A stretch of DNA of 64,000 bases from Gymnothorax reevesii (lineage: Eukaryota > Chordata > Actinopteri > Anguilliformes > Muraenidae): NCBI GenBank assembly GCA_029721435.1, contig CM056587.1, positions 11,615,167-11,679,166 on the forward strand, read 5' to 3'. Position numbers and translations under genes: made by a program. Below are positions 55,441 through 64,000 of the stretch, piece by piece. Numbering within the stretch: the first letter of the stretch is position 1; every line of letters starts with the position of its first letter. Below the pieces are notes generated by a model. The model saw only the letters and a list, made by a program, of their open reading frames with translations, was not told the origin of the DNA and did not search any database.

Positions 55441-55759
55441 TACTGCAGAGTGGCTGTGTTTGTGTTAAAACTCATAGAACGTCTGTGTTTGTGGGTTGGG
55501 TGAGTCGAACCACAAAGGAGCTCTTGGACCTGAACCTTGCGCCACACCAGCTGTATTATCTGACACTCTCCCGAATGCACAGCTCAACCCTTTTTGACAT
55601 GAACCCCTTTATTGCATACCACAAAAACTACCAAAATAGCCTCAGGCAATAAATAGACCATTTGCAATGAACAAGATTGTGAATGATGTTACCGCCACAT
55701 GCATTTTTGTTTGCAAAGGCACAAACCTACTGCCCAACTCCTGCCTACTACATAACTAC
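55441..55759. other. No recognised feature
   Basis: No repeat or gene seen. The 72-codon ORF at 55434-55652 has no domain. Confidence 0.3.
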
Positions 55760-56905
55760 TGCAGATATGACTGTCGCTGCAAGAGCTCAGTGTGGATGGG
55801 ACTGTGATCCTTGAAGGTCAGTGTCGATGTGCCTAATTTATGGTCGTCCAACTCCGTCAATGCGCAGACACGCAGTTGTATCGACGGAAATGTGGACCTT
55901 TCAGACTATGCGTTGCATAATGAGTGTTGCAAAGCAATTCACCACCAGGACTATAGAGAGTGTAGCGGTTTTTTGGAGACCCGCCTACTATTTTATGACG
56001 TCTATGGTCAAGAAATGTTTATATACCTCGGCCTGTCTGAGAAGGGTCAAGCTGCAGCTGCAGCCAAGTGCAGACTGGGCCCCGTACAGAACCCGCCCCC
56101 TACAAGACACACCCCCTACAACCCTTTCCCAATCCCTAACCCTAACCCTTAACACCAACCCTTTTGTAGTTTTTGTAGTTTGGCTTGTAATTTACCCGCA
56201 GCTGCAGCTGGGTATTATTGGGTCCGAGACAAGGAAACTGGAAGAGCGGCATTCTGGAAATGGTGTAGTTAGCTGACCAATCACAGGCTTGCTCTATCCG
56301 TGGGGTCTCCATCGTTTTGACGGATAGTTAGAAAATTTGGGAAGTGTCCGTCATGCGTCCGAGAGCATGTCGGAGAGGGTTTGCGATGTTGGAGAGGGGC
56401 TCTGCGTGTCTGCGCATTGATGGAGTTAGACGACCATAAATTAGGCTTTAGAGCAGAATCTGGATGCGCATGTTAGTCTTGTAGGTCTGTATCAATGGAG
56501 TTGAGCTGTCAGAGCTCAATGTGAATGTTACTGTGACTCTTACTGATCAGTGTGGATTTGACTGTGATCCTGAACTTAGTGTGAATGTTAACTGTGACTC
56601 TCATAAATCGGTGTGGATAAGTCTGTTATGGTACTCTTAGAGGAGAGTGAGAATGTGACAGTTACTTTATTATGTCTGTGTTGACATGACTGCGACTCTG
56701 AGCACTCAGTGTGAATTTTAATGTGACATAAGGGCTCAGGGTACATGTGACTGTGACATTACAGTGGAGTGTGGATGTGCCTGTTCTCATTAGTCAGAGA
56801 TCACTGTGGATGTGACAATGACTAGGAGCTCAGTGTGGATGTGACTGTAAGTCTTTCTAGTAAGCGTCGATTTGACTGTGACTCTCAGAGCTGAATGAGG
56901 AAAAT
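55760..56905. repeat. Degenerate minisatellite split by a transposon
   Basis: Units of roughly 30-36 bases with gactgtgactctcagagc, then cagtgtggatgt, occur at 55760-55830 and again at 56465-56905. The two sides were once continuous; the element at 55831-56446 lies between. The units vary strongly in length and sequence, so the array is old. Confidence 0.7.
55831..56446. mobile_element. Long-TIR non-autonomous element inside the minisatellite
   Basis: The first 45 bases (gcctaatttatggtcgtcca onward) match the inverse of the last 45 with two mismatches. Inside, a second inverted pair, agctgcagctgcag (about 56049) and cagctgcagctgg (about 56201), borders a C-rich segment with ccctaaccctaaccctt. 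That may be a further nested element. The two ORFs over the left half are not genes. Superfamily open; no clear target duplication. Confidence 0.8.
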
Positions 56906-57109
56906 TCCTCACTCCAGGGACCTGTTTTTATGGTCTTATTAGGTTTGCCTTTTCCTGCCATTGAGACAAATACAGCCTATAAAACAAAACAATATATGAC
57001 TTGGCTAGATTTGACCTTGGAGATTCTCAAACAAAAAGAACGCAGGAAACAGATGAACACAGAGCAGCTTTAAATTCCTAAAAGTGTCAGTTTCTTTTTA
57101 TTCTTTTAA
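56906..57109. other. No recognised feature up to the piggyBac-like TTAA
   Basis: Short stretch without repeats; ends with the TTAA at 57106-57109. Confidence 0.4.
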
Positions 57110-57244
57110 CCCTCTATGGTACGCACTATGATCCCAGTTGGTAAAAAAATGTTTGGGGTGTTTTTTTGCCTTAAAATAGACTAAGTAAACATAATGAAGA
57201 GACATTTTCAGAAAATATTTTTTTTTTTGTAGTTTTTAGGGTTC

Positions 57245-57260
57245 GTTGCCATATGGCAAC
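57245..57260. promoter_or_regulatory. 16-bp palindrome gttgccatatggcaac, copy 1
   Basis: A perfect 16-base dyad next to accgtaccat. Copy 2 is at 57874-57889 (perfect, with atggtacggt on its left side, so the unit is inverted). Copy 3 is at 58225-58240 (gttgccatgtggcaac, one change), followed directly by gctgtaccatagaggg, the right inverted terminus. Three copies in 1 kb are far above chance. A transposase or host protein binding site is inferred. Confidence 0.65.
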
Positions 57261-57433
57261 ACCGTACCATAATGGAAGGTAATGAAAACAAGAGAATTTT
57301 GTTTAAAATTGTATATAACATTTATTTTAAAACTCATGTTATTGTATAAACAATCCCCAGTAACCTGAACAGTTAATAATACATCTCATGTGAAAGTAAA
57401 AGCTTTTAAAAAGACATGATTACCATACACATT

Positions 57434-57688
57434 TTACACTCTCTTACTGGTGATACCTGTCACTTCACTTTCACCCTCACTGTCCTCCCCCTCATCACTG
57501 TCTCCACTGTTCTCATTCTCTGGCTCATAGTCTTCATCCGTCTCACTGTCTTCATCACTCTCACTCTGCTGTCTTTCCAGCAGCTCATTTTTCTCGTCAC
57601 TGAATCCTTCGTCATCTTCACTATCATCTAGTGGGAGGGCTAGTTCAGCTTTTTTCCGTGATTTACCATAAAAAAAATTTACATTCAT
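57434..57688 (-). pseudogene. piggyBac-like transposase N-terminal segment, acidic
   Basis: 84 codons from an ATG: MNVNFFYGKSRKKAELALPL, then a long acidic run of Asp, Glu and Ser (LDDSEDDEGFSDEKNE and onward) up to a stop. Acidic N-terminal extensions like this occur before the catalytic domain of piggyBac transposases. The DDE/D catalytic core, dimerisation region and C-terminal cysteine-rich domain are absent. The identity rests on the flanking TTAA, the terminal repeats and the style of the peptide; the peptide alone would not be diagnostic. Could serve no catalytic role. Confidence 0.6.
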
Positions 57689-58361
57689 TCTGTAAATGGA
57701 AGAAAGATGTGTGAAATATCATCATATGCAATGTGGAAAGGACTCACAAAGTGCATTATTATAGTTTATAGACTATAGAAGATCAGTGTACACCAATGCA
57801 ATTGCAAAGTAGGCCTATAGCTAAATACAAAATGTTATTAACATGCCAGGCTAGCAATCCATAATGGTACGGTGTTGCCATATGGCAACGTACACATTTT
57901 TTACATTTTCTATTATTTATTAATCAAGTACAGTGCAAGAAACTACATAATAATGAACTTAACTCACCTATTATTCAGTGTATATTTTTTCCTCCGTTGA
58001 AAAACTTCAAAAAAACACTTTTTTTGGTGAATTTTTAGGAGTCAAATGGTGAGGCTCCTCCCGTCGATGATGTCTGCGGAAAAGGGTTTCAAAATGGCCT
58101 CCAGAAAGTCATGGGACAAATTTAAACACTGCTATTGGTTTACTTAGAACCCCATCTTTTTTTTAATGCATTGCATCATAACTGGGGATGTATTATCTGT
58201 GTGTAGAAGGCTTAAAATGGGGTCGTTGCCATGTGGCAACGCTGTACCATAGAGGGTTAAGGGACATTTAAACAACCACTGCTGATCCTTAAATCTCAAC
58301 TACATCCAGTTTTTAATGGAGATTCTGCATTTAAAAAACTTATTTTAGCCCAGGACAAATA

Positions 58362-58836
58362 TTGCGTTCCATTTGTACTCGGGAATCGGAATTTCCGAGT
58401 TCCAAGTCAGAAGTTTCAACTGGGATGCCCCCCGAGGTTGGATTTCCGACTCAGAAAGTCGGAGAATCTTCACTACCCCCGAGTTAACATTTAAAGATGG
58501 CTGCCCCAGGTGTAAACAGTAATTAGATGCTCCTGTAATATTCCGTTTATTACTTCTGACTCGTGTTTGTTGCACTAAATCAGCCGTAAACATTGTTCAA
58601 CGTATATATATAGAAATCCACCGTGTTCGAAGGTGGCAGAAGGACTGCATATTTGTCCAGAAGTTACTTATATTCGGACAAGGCAAACATGAGCATTGCT
58701 TTCGTAGACGTGAGCATCTTGTTTTACTACTCTTCTTCCCGGTTTATGGCGGTTGGAAACTTCTTTCCGCTGATAACTCGCCTGTGACGTCATTCCCAGA
58801 TCCGACCTCCAACTTCCGAGGTAAATGGAAGGCAGC
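58362..58836. mobile_element. Short-TIR non-autonomous element
   Basis: The left end (ttgcgttccatttgtactcg) and the inverse of the right end (tgccttccatttacctcgga) match. Both arms are rich in cggaa/ttccg. About 475 bases without coding potential. Type common in fish; superfamily not assigned. Confidence 0.6.
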
Positions 58837-61644
58837 ATAAGGTTACATGTCTATGAAACCTGCGCTTACCCTCCTTTAACACTGAAAACAGCCACCGGTT
58901 CGAATGTCAACGAGAACTGGCTTCACCGAACAGCCGCAGCTGCTTTAATGCCTGGTAGCTCAGTCTAAGTAGCTGGTGAGCTACTTGAGCAGCTGAGCAG
59001 CCTGGTCAGGTGATTGGAGCAGCTTGGTGGCTCCAAGACGCTGAGCTGTGGATAACTTTATGCAAATGAGCAGCAATGTGGCTCAGCGACAAACCAACAG
59101 GGAGCAGATGCAGATATGTCACCCTTTCAGAGACCAAAGATGTGCACTTTCATTCTGAAGAAAGATCTGTTTCTCTCAGATAAAATTGAAGAGAAATGTA
59201 TGGTTGCTCTGTGAAAGCTTATAACTTGATAATGAAAAAAAGTCATCAATTAAAATAATTTAATCTAATTTGTTTGAAGTGCATTTCCTGAAACCAGAAT
59301 GTTGAGCTAATGAGCAAAAATGGTTTTGTGTCATATCTGCAATGTGTTTATTTGCTATGAATTAAAAAAAATCTGGATGAACATCCTCTATGTGTGGTGA
59401 TTCCATCATTTTGCCAGGAGTTGTATCAAATGTATTTTCTGGGTAACAGGTTTAAACTGCACTTTACTGTCAAACACCAATCAGCAAATCACATATTTGT
59501 TTATTATCCTGAACAACAAAAGAAATGGAAGGTGATGCAAGACTGAGCAGAAACTAAGAATGTGTGTAATTATAACAAAAATCAAATTTTTTACTTGCAC
59601 ATGCACATTTTCACTCATTTCTTCAAACTTTTCTTTGTTTAAAGGTCATTTTAATAAGGTGACCATGCAAGCACATAACTTGCTAACTCCCGTTTCCTTG
59701 TTGCTCAGCATACATCCTCCACCAAAAGAAACTGGATATTACACGCTACACTCTGCAGTAATATGCAGTATGGGATACTGGTTTAAATTGGACTTTATTG
59801 TCAAAAGCTGTGATCGGAATCATACACTTATTTACTATATACCACATACTGTACCAGAGTATACTGGATACTGCATGATACTCTCCAGAGAAGTATACAG
59901 TGCATTAGCTCATATTTGACAACCATGTCATGAACTACATAGTCATGCTAAGACCAAGCAATTAAAGTCACCTGGGTCTTGGTGGGACATTATAACCTGT
60001 GGATTATAGTGCCCCACAGGCATAACAGCTCTGCATGCTTACAGGAACTTTGGTCCGAGAAACATGTCATCATCTCAGTATTTTCGGCTTTCTGCCAAAT
60101 TTTTTTGTTGATGACGTACTGTATTGTACTTGCAACTTTTGGCCACAATCAGTATCACAACACTAAGAAGTGCGCGATTCTGAGTACAAGCATAATATTC
60201 AAATGGCCGTGTTTGCCTGGAAGTCAGCTCTGATTGGTGCCTTTGGTTTGCAGAGGGCTTGGCTTGGCTGGTGCTGTCAGGACAGGTAATTCTCAGTGTA
60301 TCTTGGAGCAGGACGGACAGATCTTATCACGGCCCCGCCGCCTGGCTGCCCCAGGTGAAGCCACTTTACTGCTGGCCATTAAATCAGGGTTATTCCCCCT
60401 GGGTCTGCCTGTGATTCTATCCATTCTACTCTCCGTTCTACTGACCTCGTCCGGAGGTGACGGAAGCCAATCTAGCGAGCTATGGCCTGCATTCTGAAAG
60501 CAGACACCAAACAGATTTTCTTGCCTCTGTTGGCCCTCAACCACATCACTCTGTCTCCACAAATCACTGCACTGACCCACAGCATATTAAAGGTCTCTGT
60601 CCTTAAAAATCACTGGACTGACACACTGTATATTCTCCTTTCTCTCTCCTTAAGAACCACTTCACACTTATCAGTCTTCTTTCCTTTTTAATTTTAGCTT
60701 TCACAAGGAAAGGAATAGGCCCCAAAAAAGCTGTTTTCTTCTTTGTTTTCTTCTATAGCTATTGTATTTTAATCTCACTGAGACAATGCGTGATTTTATC
60801 CATTTACCCACACGGCACATTCATAGTATCCCTGAAACAGTCAAGGAGTTACTCTCATAATCATTGATCATTCTCAGTTTGCTCAATAATGTCAATAAAA
60901 ATATTTTTCTTCTATAGCATGTTATTTGTGAAATAAAATATGAGGGATTCTCTGCTCAAAATAAAGCGCATAATTTTTATTAGAAAATGTGAGTCACTTA
61001 TGTGAATTTAATTGACTTCAGTTATTTTTTGCCGAAAGTGAATACCCAATGCTTTGACTCAGCTAAGCTCATGAATATTATCATTTTCCTCAAAAGCATT
61101 CCCCTCAGGCCTGTTTTACATCCTCACAGGAAAGGGGTGTGTAAATCAGAGCAGTTAAGGCTCATTTCGAATGACCCCAGCTTTTATTGCGTCAGCCTTG
61201 TAACACACTCCTGCAACAAACGTAGCGGAAGGAAGTCGAGCAGGAGCCTGTGAAATCCATACTGACTTCACACCTGTCCTCACTGGCGCTGTAAATTATA
61301 TAAATGAAATTTGAACTCCATAAAACAATGAGCCGCTCTTATGGGTAATTTGTGGTTTGAATGTGCTTAAGAGCATACCAAAAATTCACTTATCAAATTG
61401 TCCTGGCACCGTTAAGCACATATTGAAATTTTAAGAATAAGAGCCCAAAATTAATATTGCCAACTGTTTTATATTGTGGGGCATTTACCATTTAGATTGT
61501 GGTTTTAAGGGGGGAAACAGTGTGTGTGGTAGAACAGACCTATTCAAGGCCCAGACAATGTTATATTGTCTTGTGGGATCCTGGTTATTCTTTCCCCACA
61601 AACATCAAAGTACTGATGATACCCTAATCTAGGCCTGCATCTCT
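58837..61644. other. No recognised gene or element
   Basis: Nearly 3 kb without recognisable transposon, RNA or protein motif. An 87-codon ORF at 60234-60497 and one of 95 codons on the opposite strand overlap in a GC-richer section (60230-60500). They have no domain or splice pattern that I trust. A 119-codon ORF at 59560-59919 is also unrecognised. Confidence 0.35.
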
Positions 61645-61729
61645 AAAGGCCTGTTTATAGTCCAACGACATCCGCGAATCATCGTCGGTCACTGCGACAT
61701 TCTGTCGCCGGACTGTAAACCAGCCTTAA
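61645..61729. mobile_element. Short foldback MITE
   Basis: About 85 bases: aaggcctgtttatagtccaa on the left, inverse of the right end aaggctggtttacagtccgg. Contains paired cgaca and gtcg within the arms. Confidence 0.6.
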
Positions 61730-61846
61730 GGGTCCCACCTCCTGCAGAGCTTGTCTCTGAACTGACAAGAGCAGATTGATATTTATGAAGTGTCACTGTG
61801 TTGCCCCCACAAACACCAACACACGGCCACTTAGCCACTCACTATC

Positions 61847-61887
61847 ATTTCAAGTTGAATGTTAACACATAACATTCAACTTGAAAT
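61847..61887. repeat. Perfect 18-bp hairpin with 5-nt loop
   Basis: atttcaagttgaatgtta, loop acaca, then taacattcaacttgaaat. Eighteen uninterrupted pairs. Too short for a typical miRNA precursor, and there is no T run for a pol III end. May be the relic of a small foldback element. Confidence 0.8.
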
Positions 61888-63204
61888 TAACTGCAGTTCT
61901 ACACTGTCTAGAAGGAACAAGTTTTCCCCTGCGTTTGCTTCATGAATGTTGTTAAACGCAGGAGTGAATTTTGATCTTAGGGAGATATTCTTTCACCAAG
62001 TCGATTTATCGCCGACTGCGCATTCTCATAAAAATAAGTTGGACTCGTCAAAAAGACACATTGCTCTGTTGATAATACAATCATGGTGTTAGGCCCACTC
62101 TGAAGAGCCTATGGTAACTTTAATACACACATTATGATCTTAAACTGGCAAGTCCTTGTAATGACAGGAATGACACCCTCCCCATACCTGGACTCCTAAT
62201 CACCCTATCAAGACAAACATCCAGAAGCCTAGTTGGGTTTGGAGTCAGATTTCCCTAATTATTTTGGGGGTGGTTCTTTAATTCTGAACTTTTGAGATAC
62301 TCCAGCAGGGAATCCTTCAATCTCTCATGCTATAGCTCATTATTTTAAAATCTTGTTATGTATTTTGTTCTGTAGTTTCATAAATTAGATATAATACGCT
62401 ATCGTTCAATAAAGAAAGTATGATTATGCATGATAATGTATCATTATTCCAATCAATTTTTCTTTCATTTATTTAATTTATCTTCTAATGTGAAATACAG
62501 CTTGTTTAAATTTTTCAGTTAATGCTACCAAATTACTGTAGACTGACCAATCAAGAATTTACCCATTTAACTTGACATTTATACTTTTCGATAATAATTA
62601 TTAACTAAAGTCACATAAAATATATTTTATATGTAGTTTTAATTCGGGGTTCTGGCAAGCTACAACTTACCTTCAGTATTCATGGTGTTATACATTTAAG
62701 TAGTTGATTGTCAGAGTCTCAGGATTCAGATATTGATAACAACTGCTTAAATCCCACCAATTGAATCATTCCCTATAAGACGCTGTAGATTCTTATCTTT
62801 CTCAAAAAACATATACAATTCAGAGATGCACTTTTGAAAATATTTTATTTGCAAATTGTTTGTGACACATTGTGCTTTAAAATAAGATACTTCAATTTTT
62901 TTCTGGACATCAGAGAGCCATACATGTCAATGTACATTCAGAAAAATGTAATTACATTAACATACTTTATGTTTTGAAATAGGTACAAAGGCATTTTATT
63001 TGCTTCTGGAGCCGGTAAAATATTGGACGGCTCAAATCAGGTGGCATTTTTTTCCTCCAGCAACTCAGACCAGTTTTCCTCCTTGCGGCAGAAAGGAAGC
63101 AAAACTCCATATAGATTGTCCATCCAATGTCCTGACAGTCAGAGGCTTTTTAGTTTAAGAGTTTAATTTTATTTTTAATATTTAATTATAAAATCAATTT
63201 AAAA
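61888..63204. other. No recognised gene or element
   Basis: AT-rich sequence with no ORF of interest and no terminal repeats seen. Confidence 0.35.
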
Positions 63205-63668
63205 CACTGGCAGCCATACCATTACTTGATCTGGGCTGTGTGGCTGAAGCTAAGCAGGTGTGGGCTTGGTTAGTACTTGGATGGGAGACCACCTGGGAAA
63301 ACCAAGTTGCTCCTGTGTTGGTGGGCTAGTAGATTATGACCTTCTCTCTGGTGGAATAATCCCCAATACCCCACTGCAGTGATGGGGACACTGTACTGAA
63401 GGAGACGCCGTCTTTGGGATGAGATGTTAAACCAAGGTCCTGACTCTCTGTGGTCGTTAAAGGTCCTATGACCCTCTTCGACAAGAGTAGGGTGTTCCCC
63501 GGTGTCGTGGCTGAATTCCCAACTTGGCTCCTTCAACATGCTACCTTATCATCCCCTGATCTAATCTGCGATGCAACATGTCCTCTCCCTATTCGCCTCA
63601 ACCGTCAAGGCTCCCTCGAAAAAAAGATTTCAATCTCAACGGGACTTCCTTAGTTAAATAAATAAAAT
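63205..63668 (+). mobile_element. 5S rRNA-derived SINE (SINE3-like)
   Basis: The first about 100 bases resemble vertebrate 5S rRNA: cagccatacc, gaagctaagcagg, gcttggttagtacttgg, gatgggagaccacctggga, which include the internal control region of a type 1 pol III promoter. A tail body follows: gatgggatgagatgttaaac-like sequence, aaccaaggtcctgactctct and ggtcgttaaaggtcctatga. The 3' end ctccctcgaaaaaaagattt, caatctcaacgggactt, then taaataaataaa resembles the LINE tail at 47885. Such a structure defines SINE3-type elements of fish. Confidence 0.88.
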
Positions 63669-64000
63669 AGATTCATTGCGTTCTTATTTCAATATTTAGC
63701 CATATAAAGATGGGTGAAAAATTAAAGGAAAAAAACCTGAATAAATATTTGCGCAAACATACCAAATGCAGATGGTTCTGTTCTTTTTCATGCCATAGTT
63801 TGGGTCCACTTTCCCCTGAAAGGAATTTATTCTGTGTGATAATCTTTCTATCCTATGATAAAACTTTCCCACCATAATAGCAGCAGTCACTTTCTGAATG
63901 ACTATGGCCCAAATCTCACAGGGCACAAGGGGTCACTGCATGATTTCATCAGTATGAAAATGATTCTACACGTATACCACCATCTTCTCAGTCACCAAAT
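63669..64000. other. No recognised feature at window end
   Basis: Short ORFs only. Confidence 0.3.

Larger units (their letters stand above)
57110..58256 (-). mobile_element. piggyBac-like element, internally deleted, TTAA targets
   Basis: Bounded by TTAA on both sides (57106-57109, 58257-58260). Ends are inverted: CCCTCTATGGTACG on the left, GTACCATAGAGGG on the right. At about 1.15 kb it is less than half the size of a full piggyBac. It retains the start of a transposase gene on the minus strand (57434-57688). The catalytic domain is missing. It also holds three copies of a 16-bp dyad. Confidence 0.85.

Noticed and set aside
56136..56152. Telomeric repeat (also cttaaccctaaccctaa near 34112)
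   Set aside because: Only two or three ccctaa units within transposon-like DNA; too few for an interstitial telomere array.
55821..56276. Two overlapping ORFs of 113 and 151 codons
   Set aside because: They lie within a non-coding long-TIR element and its inner palindromic insert, and show no protein motif.
60234..60580. Opposed ORFs of 87 and 95 codons in a GC-richer section
   Set aside because: No domain, start context or splice signals that favour either; the opposite-strand overlap is typical of chance in GC-rich DNA.
63209..63300. 5S rRNA gene
   Set aside because: Only about 100 diverged bases of 5S-like sequence, continued by a SINE body and LINE-like tail; no T-run terminator.
1..64000. 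Bacterial-type defence, toxin-antitoxin or operon system
   Set aside because: The window has no tandem coding, no ribosome binding sites and only eukaryotic transposable elements and microsatellites.

Overview
The window reads as nuclear DNA of a ray-finned fish, most likely a teleost. The evidence is long CA/GA and ATT microsatellites, no compact operon-like coding, and a dense set of fish-type transposable elements: many Tc1/mariner copies, a DIRS tyrosine-recombinase retrotransposon, hAT-like and piggyBac-like elements, L2/CR1-type LINEs, tRNA-derived SINEs and a 5S rRNA-derived SINE. The species cannot be named from the sequence. All family calls rest on recognised protein motifs, terminal repeats and target-site duplications read by eye; no database was searched.

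Layout. 0.2-4.8 kb: a hAT-like element with long inverted ends and an 8-bp near-duplicated target, interrupted by a minus-strand DIRS element with inverted terminal repeats, an internal complementary region, and decayed gag, RT-RNase H and tyrosine recombinase. 4.8-13.7 kb: a Tc1/mariner graveyard. It includes a copy interrupted by a SINE, and two same-orientation relatives followed by an inverted one, with foldback MITEs inserted. 13.7-21.9 kb: the least repeat-rich part. It holds a possible first exon (ATG in a strong context, then a splice donor) and candidate downstream exons of an unidentified host gene. 21.9-30.9 kb: SINE fragment, four further Tc1-type relics, a 1.1-kb element with an internal 36-bp minisatellite, and an array of AGTATACTT-like motifs nested in another repeat. 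30.9-41.5 kb: mostly featureless, with a TTAA-flanked MITE nested in another inverted-repeat element and two unrecognised ORFs. 41.5-48 kb: full-length tRNA-SINE and two LINE relics. 48-55.5 kb: SINEs, a Tc1 fragment and a nearly complete Tc1-like element with TA targets. 55.5-58.8 kb: a degenerate minisatellite split by a long inverted-repeat element, a piggyBac-like element with intact TTAA sites, and another short-TIR element. 58.8-64 kb: mostly featureless, with two foldbacks and a 5S rRNA-derived SINE.

How the parts relate. The elements form a stratigraphy: DIRS inside hAT, SINE inside Tc1, MITE inside Tc1, MITE inside MITE, and transposon inside minisatellite. The LINE at 45.7-48.0 kb and the 5S-SINE at 63.2 kb have closely similar 3' tails, as expected if the SINE borrows the LINE machinery. 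No element appears fully competent. The Tc1-like element at 52.9-54.6 kb is closest, but it has one in-frame stop and lacks the catalytic glutamate. I found no convincing novel defence or metabolic system. The most unusual signals are the repeated 16-bp dyad in the piggyBac-like element and the unidentified candidate host exons.
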